A stretch of 64,000 bases of DNA from NCBI GenBank assembly GCA_004563195.1, contig SFTJ01000008.1, forward strand, positions 1 through 64,000, in the 5' to 3' direction. Of this stretch, positions 7,882 through 15,476 are shown piece by piece (positions within the stretch are counted from its first letter, which is position 1; each line of letters begins with the position of its first letter). The notes beneath the pieces were generated by a model. The model did not search any database. It saw only the letters and a list, made by a program, of their open reading frames with translations, and had not been told where the DNA came from. The DNA is from a bacterium. Its GTDB lineage: Bacteria > Bacteroidota > Bacteroidia > Bacteroidales > Muribaculaceae. The translations under genes were made by a program, and so were the position numbers.

Positions 7882-9104
7882 TGGACATAAGTGTAAAAGA
7901 TTACATGTCGATGCAACCCAACTATCCCAAGGTTGCCGACAGCGACAAATATTATCTGCAAATGACACTGCGCCTCGCCGAGGCATTCGACCGCACAGGC
8001 TTGTTTGCCAACATCGACGAGTCGACCCGAAGAAATGTGGTGCTCGCCATAATAGGTTATTATCAAGATGTGGTGTCGGACTGCGGCATCTGGCGCTCAT
8101 TTATCACCATTCACAAGCAGTTTTACGGCAGCCCGCTTCCGTTCTATACCCCTGACGACAACTATTGCGAAAGCGAACTCAATCGCGACGACATTCGCTT
8201 CATCATTTGGTATGTACTCGAGTGTCACAGCACCGAATACGGGTTGCTGTCGCCTTTCAACGCCGATATTCTTGAACTTGCCAACCTATTTTTCCGGATT
8301 CTCGACGAAGAATATCTCAAAGCGCCCAACCCTATGGAATATGTTATGGCAATGGATGTGGAACTCGACAATTTGGGTCAGGCTCAGACCATTTTCGAAC
8401 TCTCGTCGTGGCTGTTTTGGAATAGCTACCTGATGCGCCATGCAGCACGGGGTGCCATAGAGGAAGCGCACAGCGAAGCCCGCGAAATAATAGCCCGACA
8501 CGCCAAACCTGCCGATGCGGCACCCAAACTCAGCGACCTCAACGACCGCGTGATGCTCTCCAACCCCACCGGTCCGCTGGCACTCACCGTAGGCGAATGG
8601 ATTAAAGCCATCGTAGACGGCGTATTGCCCGAGCAACACGAGGACCTGAGCAATGCCGCCACCCACAAATTCTACGTCCAACTCCACAAAGCCACTCAGG
8701 GCAAAGACATAGCGTTTTTCGACAGCTACGATGCCCTCGAAGCATTTCTGAGTGACGATATGCAATGGGGACAATGCGCCGAAGGGCATTTGCCTCATCT
8801 GCGCCATGCCGACAACTTCGTGGTGTTTGGCACTCGCGCCAAAGGCATTCTCATAGCACAAAATGTGGCTCAATACATCAAGCACCCCGACAACTGCGCC
8901 TACGATGCAGCACTTGCAGCTTCGGAGGGCTATCAGATGCTAACCACTCGTGGCGCCTGCCCCATCGACTTGCTAAAGCACGCATTCAGCAACGGACTCT
9001 TGAGCGATTTGCGCTTGCCCTACGACCCCGACGGCAATATTCTGAATGACAATTGGGACTTCCTCGCTCGCCTCTATCAGCAGCGCTATTATCGCCCCGA
9101 TTAA
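7881..9104 (+). CDS. Conserved protein of unknown function in ABC importer operon
   Basis: This 407-residue protein has no signal peptide or membrane segment, so it is probably cytoplasmic. It is rich in acidic and aromatic residues, and no catalytic motif is recognised. An N-terminal helical half (about residues 25-205) includes ECHSTEYGLLSPFNADI. After a linker with KPADAAPKLSDLNDRVM, the C-terminal half has a short domain around residues 270-370 (FYVQLHKATQGKDIAFFDSY, then ADNFVVFGTRAKGILIAQNV). The length and character recall the Bacteroidota family DUF3843, but I am not certain. Its start overlaps the ATPase stop, so it is the fourth cistron, and it is followed directly by the operon terminator. 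A role linked to the imported substrate is an inference from position only. Confidence 0.8.
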   Translation: MDISVKDYMSMQPNYPKVADSDKYYLQMTLRLAEAFDRTGLFANIDESTRRNVVLAIIGYYQDVVSDCGIWRSFITIHKQFYGSPLPFYTPDDNYCESELNRDDIRFIIWYVLECHSTEYGLLSPFNADILELANLFFRILDEEYLKAPNPMEYVMAMDVELDNLGQAQTIFELSSWLFWNSYLMRHAARGAIEEAHSEAREIIARHAKPADAAPKLSDLNDRVMLSNPTGPLALTVGEWIKAIVDGVLPEQHEDLSNAATHKFYVQLHKATQGKDIAFFDSYDALEAFLSDDMQWGQCAEGHLPHLRHADNFVVFGTRAKGILIAQNVAQYIKHPDNCAYDAALAASEGYQMLTTRGACPIDLLKHAFSNGLLSDLRLPYDPDGNILNDNWDFLARLYQQRYYRPD

Positions 9105-9131
9105 CCCATTTCACAGCAATACAAAAAACTA

Positions 9132-9177
9132 TTACGGCTCGCTTCAAAAATCATCAATTCTTTGAAACGAGCCGTAA
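9132..9177. terminator. Bidirectional terminator between ABC operon and M16 protease
   Basis: A 17-bp inverted repeat with one mismatch (TTACGGCTCGCTTCAAA, 12-base loop, complement) lies between convergent genes. The A-run before and AT-rich tract after suit termination in both directions. Confidence 0.8.
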
Positions 9178-9232
9178 ATAATTTATTATCAGATTATTCC
9201 AAGCGAGAACAAAGTCTCGCAATCAGGAATCT

Positions 9233-12052
9233 TTACTTTCCTTCAGTTTCAGGATTCAAGAACACTACATTGAAGTTGCCTTGCTTAATCAAAGCAGCCA
9301 CAAAGTTCATCACATCTTTTTCGGTGATAGTGTTGAGCACTTCCTTATAATTGCCTGCCACGTCCACCGGAAGCACTTCGTAGTTAAGTATTGAGCTTCT
9401 CCAAGTAGAGTTTTGCTTGATGTCTTCGTCGTATTGCTTAACGAGGAATTCGCGCACCTTTTGCACTTCGGCTGCAGTCACGTCGCCGGTCATAGCCTTA
9501 AACTCTTTCTTGATAATGTCGAATACCACATCCTTCTTTTCGGGCTTCATCGGGAATGCAGTGCGGAAGGTAACACGGTCGTCGCTTGTGCGACTGAGTG
9601 AACATCCGGCGCCAATTGAGTAAGTGGCTCCTTCCTTTTCACGCACCTTTTCGAGCAAACGAGTGCTCATCACCTGTCCGGCTATAGTGGCTGTAATCAC
9701 ATTCTTTACCGTGTAAGGCATATCACCCACATACGACATTGCTGTATACACTTGAGGAACTTCCATCTTGGTAGAATATTCCTTCACATAAGTGCCGCGA
9801 GTAACGCCGAGGCCGGCAAGAGTGATTTTCTTGGTAGCCTTCTTGGCATTGCCCGGGATGGTTGCGATGTATTGTTCCACCAATTCACGAAGTTCGGCTT
9901 CATCGTAGTTACCTACGAAAGTAAATGTAAAGTCGGCAGCGTTGCTGAACGATTCCTTCACCATTTCCACCATACGAGCGCGGTCGGCCTTGGCAAGACT
10001 TGCCGAGGTGAGCGATTGGTTGCGAGCTTGTGGATACAAAGCTTCGGCACGCTTCTGCGAGAAGATAAACTTAGGAGTAGACTCGCTCTGCTTAAGCATT
10101 GCTTCGAGAGCCGACATAGTGGCTGCATATTCATCGGCATCGATGTCATAAGCGGTGAAGTGCATATACACAAGTTCCATAAGGGTCTTCAAATCCTTAG
10201 GAGTGCTGAAGCCGTTCAAACCACGAGTGTAGTCGCTCATGCTCAACGACACACCGGCTTGCTTGCCTGCCATATACTTCTCAAGGTCGCTGCTATTGTA
10301 AGTGCCGAGCTTAGGTTGATTCATAATCACCGGAAGCACCTTCAAGTTGTCGGCTTCGCTTTCGGGATATACCGAAGAACCGCCCTTGGCGATAGCGCCA
10401 AACAACACTTCATCGTCCTTAAAATCGGTCTTCTTCAAGATTACCTTAGCTCCGTTAGAGAGTGTCCATTGCTTGGTGTCATAGAGTTTATCGGTAGTTT
10501 CCTTCACTATCTTGCCCTTGGCAGGGAGATTTTCTACAAGTGGTTCTTGCTTCACATTATCCACAAATGGTGCTATCTCTTCGGCATCCACCTTCTTGAT
10601 TATTTCAAGCATTTCGGCTTCGGTAGGTACGATTTCGCCTTCCTTTTCGGGCAAAATCATCATCACCACCATGTTGCGATCTTCATTTACCAATGTTTGG
10701 AAAGTTTGAGTCACTGCCTCTACCGGTATTTGCTTAGCCACCATATTCATCACTTGATATTCAGTCTCGATGCCCGGCATTGGTTCGTTGTCGAGGAAGT
10801 GTTCCACACATTCGTTAACATACTTCGACGATTCCACCTTATTGCGGTTGTTATAGCTCTGCTGAAGTGATGAGAGATATTCTTCGCGAGCACGAACATA
10901 CTCGGTAGCCACAAAGCCGTGACGCTTGGCGCGAAGCACTTCGCGATAAACCGACTCTACAGCTGCCTTAATATCGGTCTTAGCCACTACCGAAGCATTG
11001 AATGCACCCTTGGTGTCACAAACAAAGAAGTTGCCATCGTAGGCATATGCGCCCGCAAACGGTGCATCGGGCTTATTCGACATTTCCGACAAACGCGAAT
11101 TGAGCATCATCGAAGCCATGCCGGTAACATATTTCAGCACTAAATAATTGATGTCGCTCTTTTGCTCGGGAGTTACGGCATCGTGCTTGAACATAAGCAC
11201 GCACTGGCGGTTGGTCACTTCCTTATCGGTGCCGATAGCAATAATTGGAGCCTCGTTATCTTCCACAGTGAAAACGGTGCGTTCAGGAGCATTGGCGGGC
11301 ATCTCTATGCTGCCAAAGAGTTCCTTCACCTTAGCTTCGATGCGGTCTTCATCGATGTCACCTACTATCATAATGCCCTGCAAATCGGGACGATACCATG
11401 TTTCATAGTAGTCGCGAAGCGCTTGGTAGGGGAAATTGTCCACCACATCCATGATACCGATAGGCAAACGGTAGCCATAGCGGCTGTTAGGATACATTAT
11501 TGGCAACAATTTTTCCATCACACGCTGTTGCGGCGACATTTGGCTGCGCCACTCTTCGTGGATTACGCTACGCTCGGCATCTATTTCTTTCTCATCGAGC
11601 AAGAGGTCGTTGGCCCAATCGTGCAAAATCAGCAAGCACGAGTCTTGCACACTTTCGCGAGCGGTAGGTACGCCCGAGATGTTGTAAACAGTGCGCTCTA
11701 TGCTTGTGTAAGCATTAAGGTTGTAACCAAACTTAATACCCACGCTTTCGCACCATTGCACCAAATTGTTGCCGGGAAAACTCTTGGTGCCATTGAAGCA
11801 CATGTGTTCGAGGAAGTGTGCCAATCCACGCTGATTGTCTTCTTCCATTATCGAACCCACTTTCTGAGCAATGTAGAATTCAGCTTGTCCTTTAGGATAA
11901 TCGTTGTGACGGATATAATAGGTCAATCCGTTCGACAACTTACCAATTCTCACCTTTGGATCTACCGGTATTTGGGCGCTTTCTTGTGCCATTACCGACA
12001 TTCCTATTGCACTCATCAATACCAAAAGTGCAATTCTGAAAAATCTGTTCAT
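9233..12052 (-). CDS. Secreted M16 family zinc metallopeptidase
   Basis: The 939-residue protein has the double-domain form of pitrilysin/PqqL-type peptidases, which degrade peptides in a closed chamber. A signal peptide (MNRFFRIALL, cleavage near MSVMAQ) sends it to the periplasm or surface. The inverted zinc motif HxxEH is at residues 79-83 (HFLEH), with the third ligand expected in the DAERSVIHEEW region. The second half (from about residue 500) repeats the M16 fold without the zinc motif, as usual in the family. I start at the ATG at 12052. The frame extends to 12133, but a -7 box at 12111-12118 lies inside that extension and the signal peptide begins at 12052. It is a single gene, convergent with the ABC operon. 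Confidence 0.93.
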   Translation of the reverse strand: MNRFFRIALLVLMSAIGMSVMAQESAQIPVDPKVRIGKLSNGLTYYIRHNDYPKGQAEFYIAQKVGSIMEEDNQRGLAHFLEHMCFNGTKSFPGNNLVQWCESVGIKFGYNLNAYTSIERTVYNISGVPTARESVQDSCLLILHDWANDLLLDEKEIDAERSVIHEEWRSQMSPQQRVMEKLLPIMYPNSRYGYRLPIGIMDVVDNFPYQALRDYYETWYRPDLQGIMIVGDIDEDRIEAKVKELFGSIEMPANAPERTVFTVEDNEAPIIAIGTDKEVTNRQCVLMFKHDAVTPEQKSDINYLVLKYVTGMASMMLNSRLSEMSNKPDAPFAGAYAYDGNFFVCDTKGAFNASVVAKTDIKAAVESVYREVLRAKRHGFVATEYVRAREEYLSSLQQSYNNRNKVESSKYVNECVEHFLDNEPMPGIETEYQVMNMVAKQIPVEAVTQTFQTLVNEDRNMVVMMILPEKEGEIVPTEAEMLEIIKKVDAEEIAPFVDNVKQEPLVENLPAKGKIVKETTDKLYDTKQWTLSNGAKVILKKTDFKDDEVLFGAIAKGGSSVYPESEADNLKVLPVIMNQPKLGTYNSSDLEKYMAGKQAGVSLSMSDYTRGLNGFSTPKDLKTLMELVYMHFTAYDIDADEYAATMSALEAMLKQSESTPKFIFSQKRAEALYPQARNQSLTSASLAKADRARMVEMVKESFSNAADFTFTFVGNYDEAELRELVEQYIATIPGNAKKATKKITLAGLGVTRGTYVKEYSTKMEVPQVYTAMSYVGDMPYTVKNVITATIAGQVMSTRLLEKVREKEGATYSIGAGCSLSRTSDDRVTFRTAFPMKPEKKDVVFDIIKKEFKAMTGDVTAAEVQKVREFLVKQYDEDIKQNSTWRSSILNYEVLPVDVAGNYKEVLNTITEKDVMNFVAALIKQGNFNVVFLNPETEGK

Positions 12053-12110
12053 CGTGTTGTTTTTTATTGTTATAAATAATGTTATTCTATGCTGTGTATC
12101 GATTAATTCA

Positions 12111-12118
12111 CAAAAGTA
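12111..12118 (-). promoter_or_regulatory. -7 box of the M16 peptidase gene
   Basis: TACTTTTG on the minus strand, about 58 bases before the chosen start codon. No clear -33 TTTG. It supports the downstream start at 12052. Confidence 0.5.
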
Positions 12119-12368
12119 AGCATTTTGCGCCATACTTCATATCTATTATTCGGTGTTTTAACTATTTTATACCTAATATTTCTGCACACATAGCCATTTA
12201 CGACTAAAAAAGTAGAAACATCCACTATAATTTTTTCATTCCACATCAGCAATGCAAACGCCGCATTATCAGCCTCTAACGCCTCTCTGCTGCTTCCGAG
12301 GCATCTCATTCAAACAAAAAATTACGAAAATTTTTGGCCAAAAATTTTGCCAAATAAAAATATTGCAG

Positions 12369-12376
12369 TAACTTTG
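12369..12376 (+). promoter_or_regulatory. -7 box of truncated tRNA-Arg copy 1
   Basis: TAACTTTG, 22 bases before the tRNA 5' end. The same box at the same distance recurs in copy 2. Confidence 0.6.
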
Positions 12377-12398
12377 CACTCGCAAAAGCAAAACGATT

Positions 12399-12461
12399 GG
12401 CCCATTAGCTCAACTGAATAGAGTGTTTGACTACGGATCAAAAGGTTACAGGTTTGAATCC
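12399..12461 (+). pseudogene. Truncated tRNA-Arg(ACG), copy 1
   Basis: The acceptor 5' strand GGCCCAT, the D-arm (GCTC...GAGT) and the anticodon stem-loop TTTGA-CTACGGA-TCAAA (anticodon ACG) are intact. So are the variable region and the 5' side of the T-arm (ACAGG plus loop TTTGAAT). After CC the sequence runs into unrelated DNA. The rest of the T-stem, the acceptor 3' strand (expected ATGGGCC-like) and the discriminator base are all missing, so it cannot form a working tRNA. Confidence 0.75.
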
Positions 12462-12482
12462 CAAGCAAGTTGTCAGACCCGT

Positions 12483-12515
12483 CCGACTGGTCTGACTGGT
12501 CTGACTGGTCTGACT
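12483..12515. repeat. 9-bp tandem repeat (CTGACTGGT)n
   Basis: About 3.7 units of CTGACTGGT lie between the two tRNA fragments, the first unit being CCGACTGGT. Read through, it gives TGL or SDQ peptide repeats in short frames that I do not accept as genes. It could be slippage-prone or part of an intergenic repeat family. Confidence 0.8.
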
Positions 12516-12601
12516 CCTCCCACCCCACCTAAAAAAATGCAAATTTCCCCATCTTTGCACAAAAAAATTGCCAAAAATTTTGCCAAATTAAAAATTTGCA
12601 G

Positions 12602-12609
12602 TAACTTTG
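12602..12609 (+). promoter_or_regulatory. -7 box of truncated tRNA-Arg copy 2
   Basis: TAACTTTG, identical in sequence and spacing to the box of copy 1. Confidence 0.6.
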
Positions 12610-12631
12610 CACTCGCAAAAGCAAAACGATT

Positions 12632-12694
12632 GGCCCATTAGCTCAACTGAATAGAGTGTTTGACTACGGATCAAAAGGTTACAGGTTTGAATCC
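12632..12694 (+). pseudogene. Truncated tRNA-Arg(ACG), copy 2
   Basis: These 63 bases are identical to copy 1 (12399-12461) and lose the same 3' end. What follows (CCTTTTATACTAT...) can pair with only part of the T-stem and not with the acceptor strand. A transcript would start normally and run on toward the PfkB gene. Confidence 0.75.
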
Positions 12695-12729
12695 TTTTAT
12701 ACTATATTTGTGCAACTTAGCTCGTGTTT

Positions 12730-12761
12730 TTTGGTGCAATAAAACTTTATTACTACCTTTG
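12730..12761 (+). promoter_or_regulatory. Promoter of the PfkB kinase gene
   Basis: TTTG (12730-12733), 20 bases, then TACCTTTG (12754-12761): a full Bacteroidota promoter. A second -7-like box, TATATTTG, is at 12703-12710 just after the tRNA fragment. Confidence 0.65.
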
Positions 12762-12863
12762 CTACACCATTTAAGGCGCACATTAGCCTACGGCTTGGAT
12801 TTGCCGGGCCATCGACAGAGATTTTTTTATTTTAACAGAATTATTTTTATTTCAATATCTATT

Positions 12864-13736
12864 ATGACAGACATTTGTTGCATTGGGCACATCACCCTCG
12901 ACAAAATTGTTACCCCCGACAAAACTGCCTACCTCAATGGCGGCACCTCATATTATGTATCGCATGCTATAAGCAAATTGCCACCAATTGGCTACAAACT
13001 GGTGACCTCGCTTGCTGAGTCGGAAATGAGCGCAGTCGATGAGCTTCGTGCTGTGGGCGTGGATGTAGATGTGATTCCGAGTCGCAAAACAGTGTATTTC
13101 GAAAACAAATACGAAGCCAATATGAACAATCGCACCCAGCGCGTATTGGCTAAAGCCGACCCATTCTCGGTGGAGAGCCTTAAAGATGTGTATGCTCGCT
13201 ACATTCACCTTGGCAGCCTTCTTGCCGACGATTTTTCTATCGAGGTGATGAAGTCGCTTAAAGGTCACGGCATTCTTTCGGTCGACGCTCAAGGTTTCTT
13301 GCGCTATGTAGATGGCGAAAAGGTTTACCCTTGTGCTTGGGAAAACAAGCTCGAAGCATTTAAGTACATCGATATTCTCAAAGTCAACGAACACGAAATA
13401 GAGTCGCTCACCGGCTACACCGACCTCAAAATGGCTGCCAAGCAATTCGATACTTGGGGCGTGAAAGAGGTGCTGATGACTCTCGGCAGCTATGGCTCGG
13501 TAATATTTGTGGAAGGTAAATTCTACGAAATCCCCGCCTACAAGCCACGCAAAGTGGAAGACGCCACCGGATGCGGCGACACCTATGCTGCCGGCTACCT
13601 CTACTCGCGCGCCAAAGGTGCCGGATATGTAGAGGCGGGAAAATATGCCGCTGCCATGTGCACACTAAAGATTGAGCACACCGGCCCATTCGACCGCAGC
13701 GAGGACGAAGTGTTCAAGGTGATGGGCACCCGCTAA
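12864..13736 (+). CDS. PfkB/ribokinase family carbohydrate kinase
   Basis: This 290-residue kinase transfers phosphate from ATP to a sugar or nucleoside. The N-terminus (CIGHITLDKIV) and the GGTSYYVSHAI segment correspond to the substrate-binding region. The second PfkB signature DATGCGDTYAAGY starts at residue 233, where GCGD gives the anion hole and catalytic Asp239. The frame continues upstream to 12660 across the tRNA fragment, but the promoter at 12730-12761 and the conserved N-terminus support the start at 12864. The substrate cannot be assigned; ribokinase, fructokinase and adenosine kinase types share these motifs. No sugar operon surrounds it. Confidence 0.88.
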   Translation: MTDICCIGHITLDKIVTPDKTAYLNGGTSYYVSHAISKLPPIGYKLVTSLAESEMSAVDELRAVGVDVDVIPSRKTVYFENKYEANMNNRTQRVLAKADPFSVESLKDVYARYIHLGSLLADDFSIEVMKSLKGHGILSVDAQGFLRYVDGEKVYPCAWENKLEAFKYIDILKVNEHEIESLTGYTDLKMAAKQFDTWGVKEVLMTLGSYGSVIFVEGKFYEIPAYKPRKVEDATGCGDTYAAGYLYSRAKGAGYVEAGKYAAAMCTLKIEHTGPFDRSEDEVFKVMGTR

Positions 13737-13840
13737 TCGCCACCCGCTTACGTCGATTCTTTTAATTAATTTTTGTTACTCTTATAGTTCATTCACACCA
13801 ATTATTGGCGAATGCGCCTAAGTTTCAACAAATTTTTTAC

Positions 13841-13848
13841 TATATTTG
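13841..13848 (+). promoter_or_regulatory. -7 box of the secreted protein gene at 13907
   Basis: TATATTTG, 58 bases upstream of the start codon. No clear -33 element. Confidence 0.5.
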
Positions 13849-13906
13849 TGTCGCTCATATTAATTTGTGAACGGCACATTTTTTTACATTTTCAATATAT
13901 ACGCAG

Positions 13907-14599
13907 ATGAGAAATTGTTTTAGAATAGCATTGTTAGTCATTGCCGCTACCATAGCTTCGATTGGCGTTGCTCAGGAGCGTTTGGCGTTGTACTTCGATT
14001 GGCACAACATATCATACAATCAGCCCGACACTGTGGTCTACGACGTGGGCATAAGCGTAGGCAGCCCCTATGTCATCACGCTCAAGCCATTCAATGGCAA
14101 GGACAAAAAACTGAAAAAGATTCTCAAAGAAAAGACCCTGGCTGTGTCGGTTAACGACAGCGTGTGGTTTGTCAATTCCGACTACTTGCGCAAGCATTAC
14201 ATTGGCACCGACGTGTCGTATCTTACCGGCTATACACCGCTTTATTTCAACGAAAAGATAGCCTATACTCAGTATTCCGACGAGAACGATTCGCAATTTT
14301 TGCACATGCTCGCCACATATCTGCAAAATGGCATGTCGACCGTAGAAATTCTGCGACTGATGACAAGCTATGCGTTCAATTTTCAAAACGCATTTCTCTT
14401 TATCATCGACCCTAAAACCCATGTAGTGGAAACTCTTAACTCCGATAATATGTCGCTTCGCCTCACGCCATATCTCGATATGCGTCGCCGCTACGAATCG
14501 ATGTATTTCTATCAGGAACCGTTTGTAATCAATCATTTCTTCCTTGAATATACCGATCGCATTCTGCTCGACGACTCCATACCCTATCTCATCGACTAA
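13907..14599 (+). CDS. Secreted protein of unknown function
   Basis: This 230-residue protein starts with a signal peptide (MRNCFRIALLVIAATIASIG, cleavage near VAQ). The mature chain is rich in tyrosine and aspartate and alternates short strands and helices (LKPFNGKDKKLKKILKEKT, then VNDSVWFVNSDYL). It has no cysteines after the signal and no catalytic motif that I recognise. It ends DRILLDDSIPYLID. It stands alone with its own -7 box and is followed by the zinc peptidase gene after a 154-base gap. Small secreted proteins like this are common in Bacteroidales. Function unknown. Confidence 0.8.
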   Translation: MRNCFRIALLVIAATIASIGVAQERLALYFDWHNISYNQPDTVVYDVGISVGSPYVITLKPFNGKDKKLKKILKEKTLAVSVNDSVWFVNSDYLRKHYIGTDVSYLTGYTPLYFNEKIAYTQYSDENDSQFLHMLATYLQNGMSTVEILRLMTSYAFNFQNAFLFIIDPKTHVVETLNSDNMSLRLTPYLDMRRRYESMYFYQEPFVINHFFLEYTDRILLDDSIPYLID

Positions 14600-14753
14600 C
14601 ATCGCGGCATAATGCAAAAAGTGTTCATCTTTTCACCTACAGATTACATTTTCACCTCTCGCATATTTTTTGGCACGATAGTTGAAGTATGATAATCTTA
14701 GAAATAACAGAACAAATAGTAATTATCACACTAAAGAAAACAATTTTTTAATT

Positions 14754-15437
14754 ATGGCATTTGCATATATTTTATTTTTTGTAATTGCAGCAGTAAGTTA
14801 TTACGTGCAATATTCTTTCCAAAATAAATTTAAGAAATATTCGAGCAAGTCGCTGGGCGTGAATATGACCGGCAAAGATGTGGCTGAGCGGATGCTGCGC
14901 GACTATGGTGTAAACGATGTGAAAGTGACCTTCACTCAAGGCTCGCTATCCGACCACTACAATCCCACCAACAAGACTGTCAACCTCAGCGAGGCCGTGT
15001 TTGCCACCAACAGCATTGCCGCTGCTGCGGTAGCTGCTCACGAATGTGGTCACGCCATACAGCACGCCACAGGCTATGCGCCGCTGCAACTGCGTTCAAA
15101 ATTAGTGCCGGTGGTTAGCTTCGCTTCCACTTGGATGCAGTGGCTTTTGCTGATTGGAATTCTCACCATTCAGGTTTTCCCGCAAATCCTTACCGTGGGC
15201 GTGGCTCTTTTTGCCTGCACCACAATATTCGCTTTCATCACCCTCCCGGTGGAGATTAACGCCAGCGTGCGCGCCGTGAAGTGGCTCGAAGCTTCGGGAT
15301 TGACCTATGGCCAAACCACCAACGAGGCCAAGGACGCTCTCAAATCGGCTGCCTACACCTATGTAGTAGCTGCTCTCAGCTCTCTCGCCACATTATTCTA
15401 CTATGTGATGATTTTAGTTGGCAGAAATAGAGATTAA
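14754..15437 (+). CDS. Membrane zinc metallopeptidase (YugP/Zn_peptidase_2 type)
   Basis: This 227-residue integral-membrane protein has an N-terminal segment (MAFAYILFFVIAAVSYYV) and two or three more hydrophobic segments in the C-terminal half. The zinc motif HECGH is at residues 96-100, with another His at 104. The preceding pattern SDHYNPTNKTVNLSEAVF is characteristic of the YugP family. These proteins are predicted proteases whose substrates are unknown. The frame extends 24 codons upstream, but those residues are polar and the family begins at the membrane segment, so I use the ATG at 14754. It lies just upstream of hisS, which has its own promoter. Confidence 0.88.
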   Translation: MAFAYILFFVIAAVSYYVQYSFQNKFKKYSSKSLGVNMTGKDVAERMLRDYGVNDVKVTFTQGSLSDHYNPTNKTVNLSEAVFATNSIAAAAVAAHECGHAIQHATGYAPLQLRSKLVPVVSFASTWMQWLLLIGILTIQVFPQILTVGVALFACTTIFAFITLPVEINASVRAVKWLEASGLTYGQTTNEAKDALKSAAYTYVVAALSSLATLFYYVMILVGRNRD

Positions 15438-15442
15438 TTTCG

Positions 15443-15450
15443 TATCTTTG
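15443..15450 (+). promoter_or_regulatory. -7 box of hisS
   Basis: TATCTTTG, 26 bases before the hisS start codon. A TTG about 22 bases upstream (15418-15420) is a loose -33 match inside the preceding gene. Confidence 0.5.
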
Positions 15451-15476
15451 CAAAAATTTTTTCACAAAACGATATT

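Larger units (their letters stand above)
12337..12694 (+). repeat. 125-bp direct repeat carrying promoter plus truncated tRNA-Arg
   Basis: Copies at 12337-12461 and 12570-12694 are offset by 233 bases and differ at only three positions, all in the AT-rich leader. Each copy contains the same TAACTTTG promoter box and the first 63 bases of a tRNA-Arg gene. Similarity stops abruptly after GAATCC in the T-arm. Upstream, 12119-12336 holds no gene I can support. Confidence 0.9.

Noticed and set aside
12119..12336. Minus-strand frame of 68 codons upstream of the M16 gene
   Set aside because: It overlaps the M16 promoter region, has no recognisable domain and no ribosome-binding or promoter context.
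12483..12515. CRISPR array
   Set aside because: The repeat unit is 9 bp without spacers, and no cas gene is in the window.
12322..12641. Short frames through the repeat region (TGL and SDQ peptide repeats)
   Set aside because: They are produced by the 9-bp tandem repeat and tRNA fragments, overlap on both strands, and have no protein-like composition.
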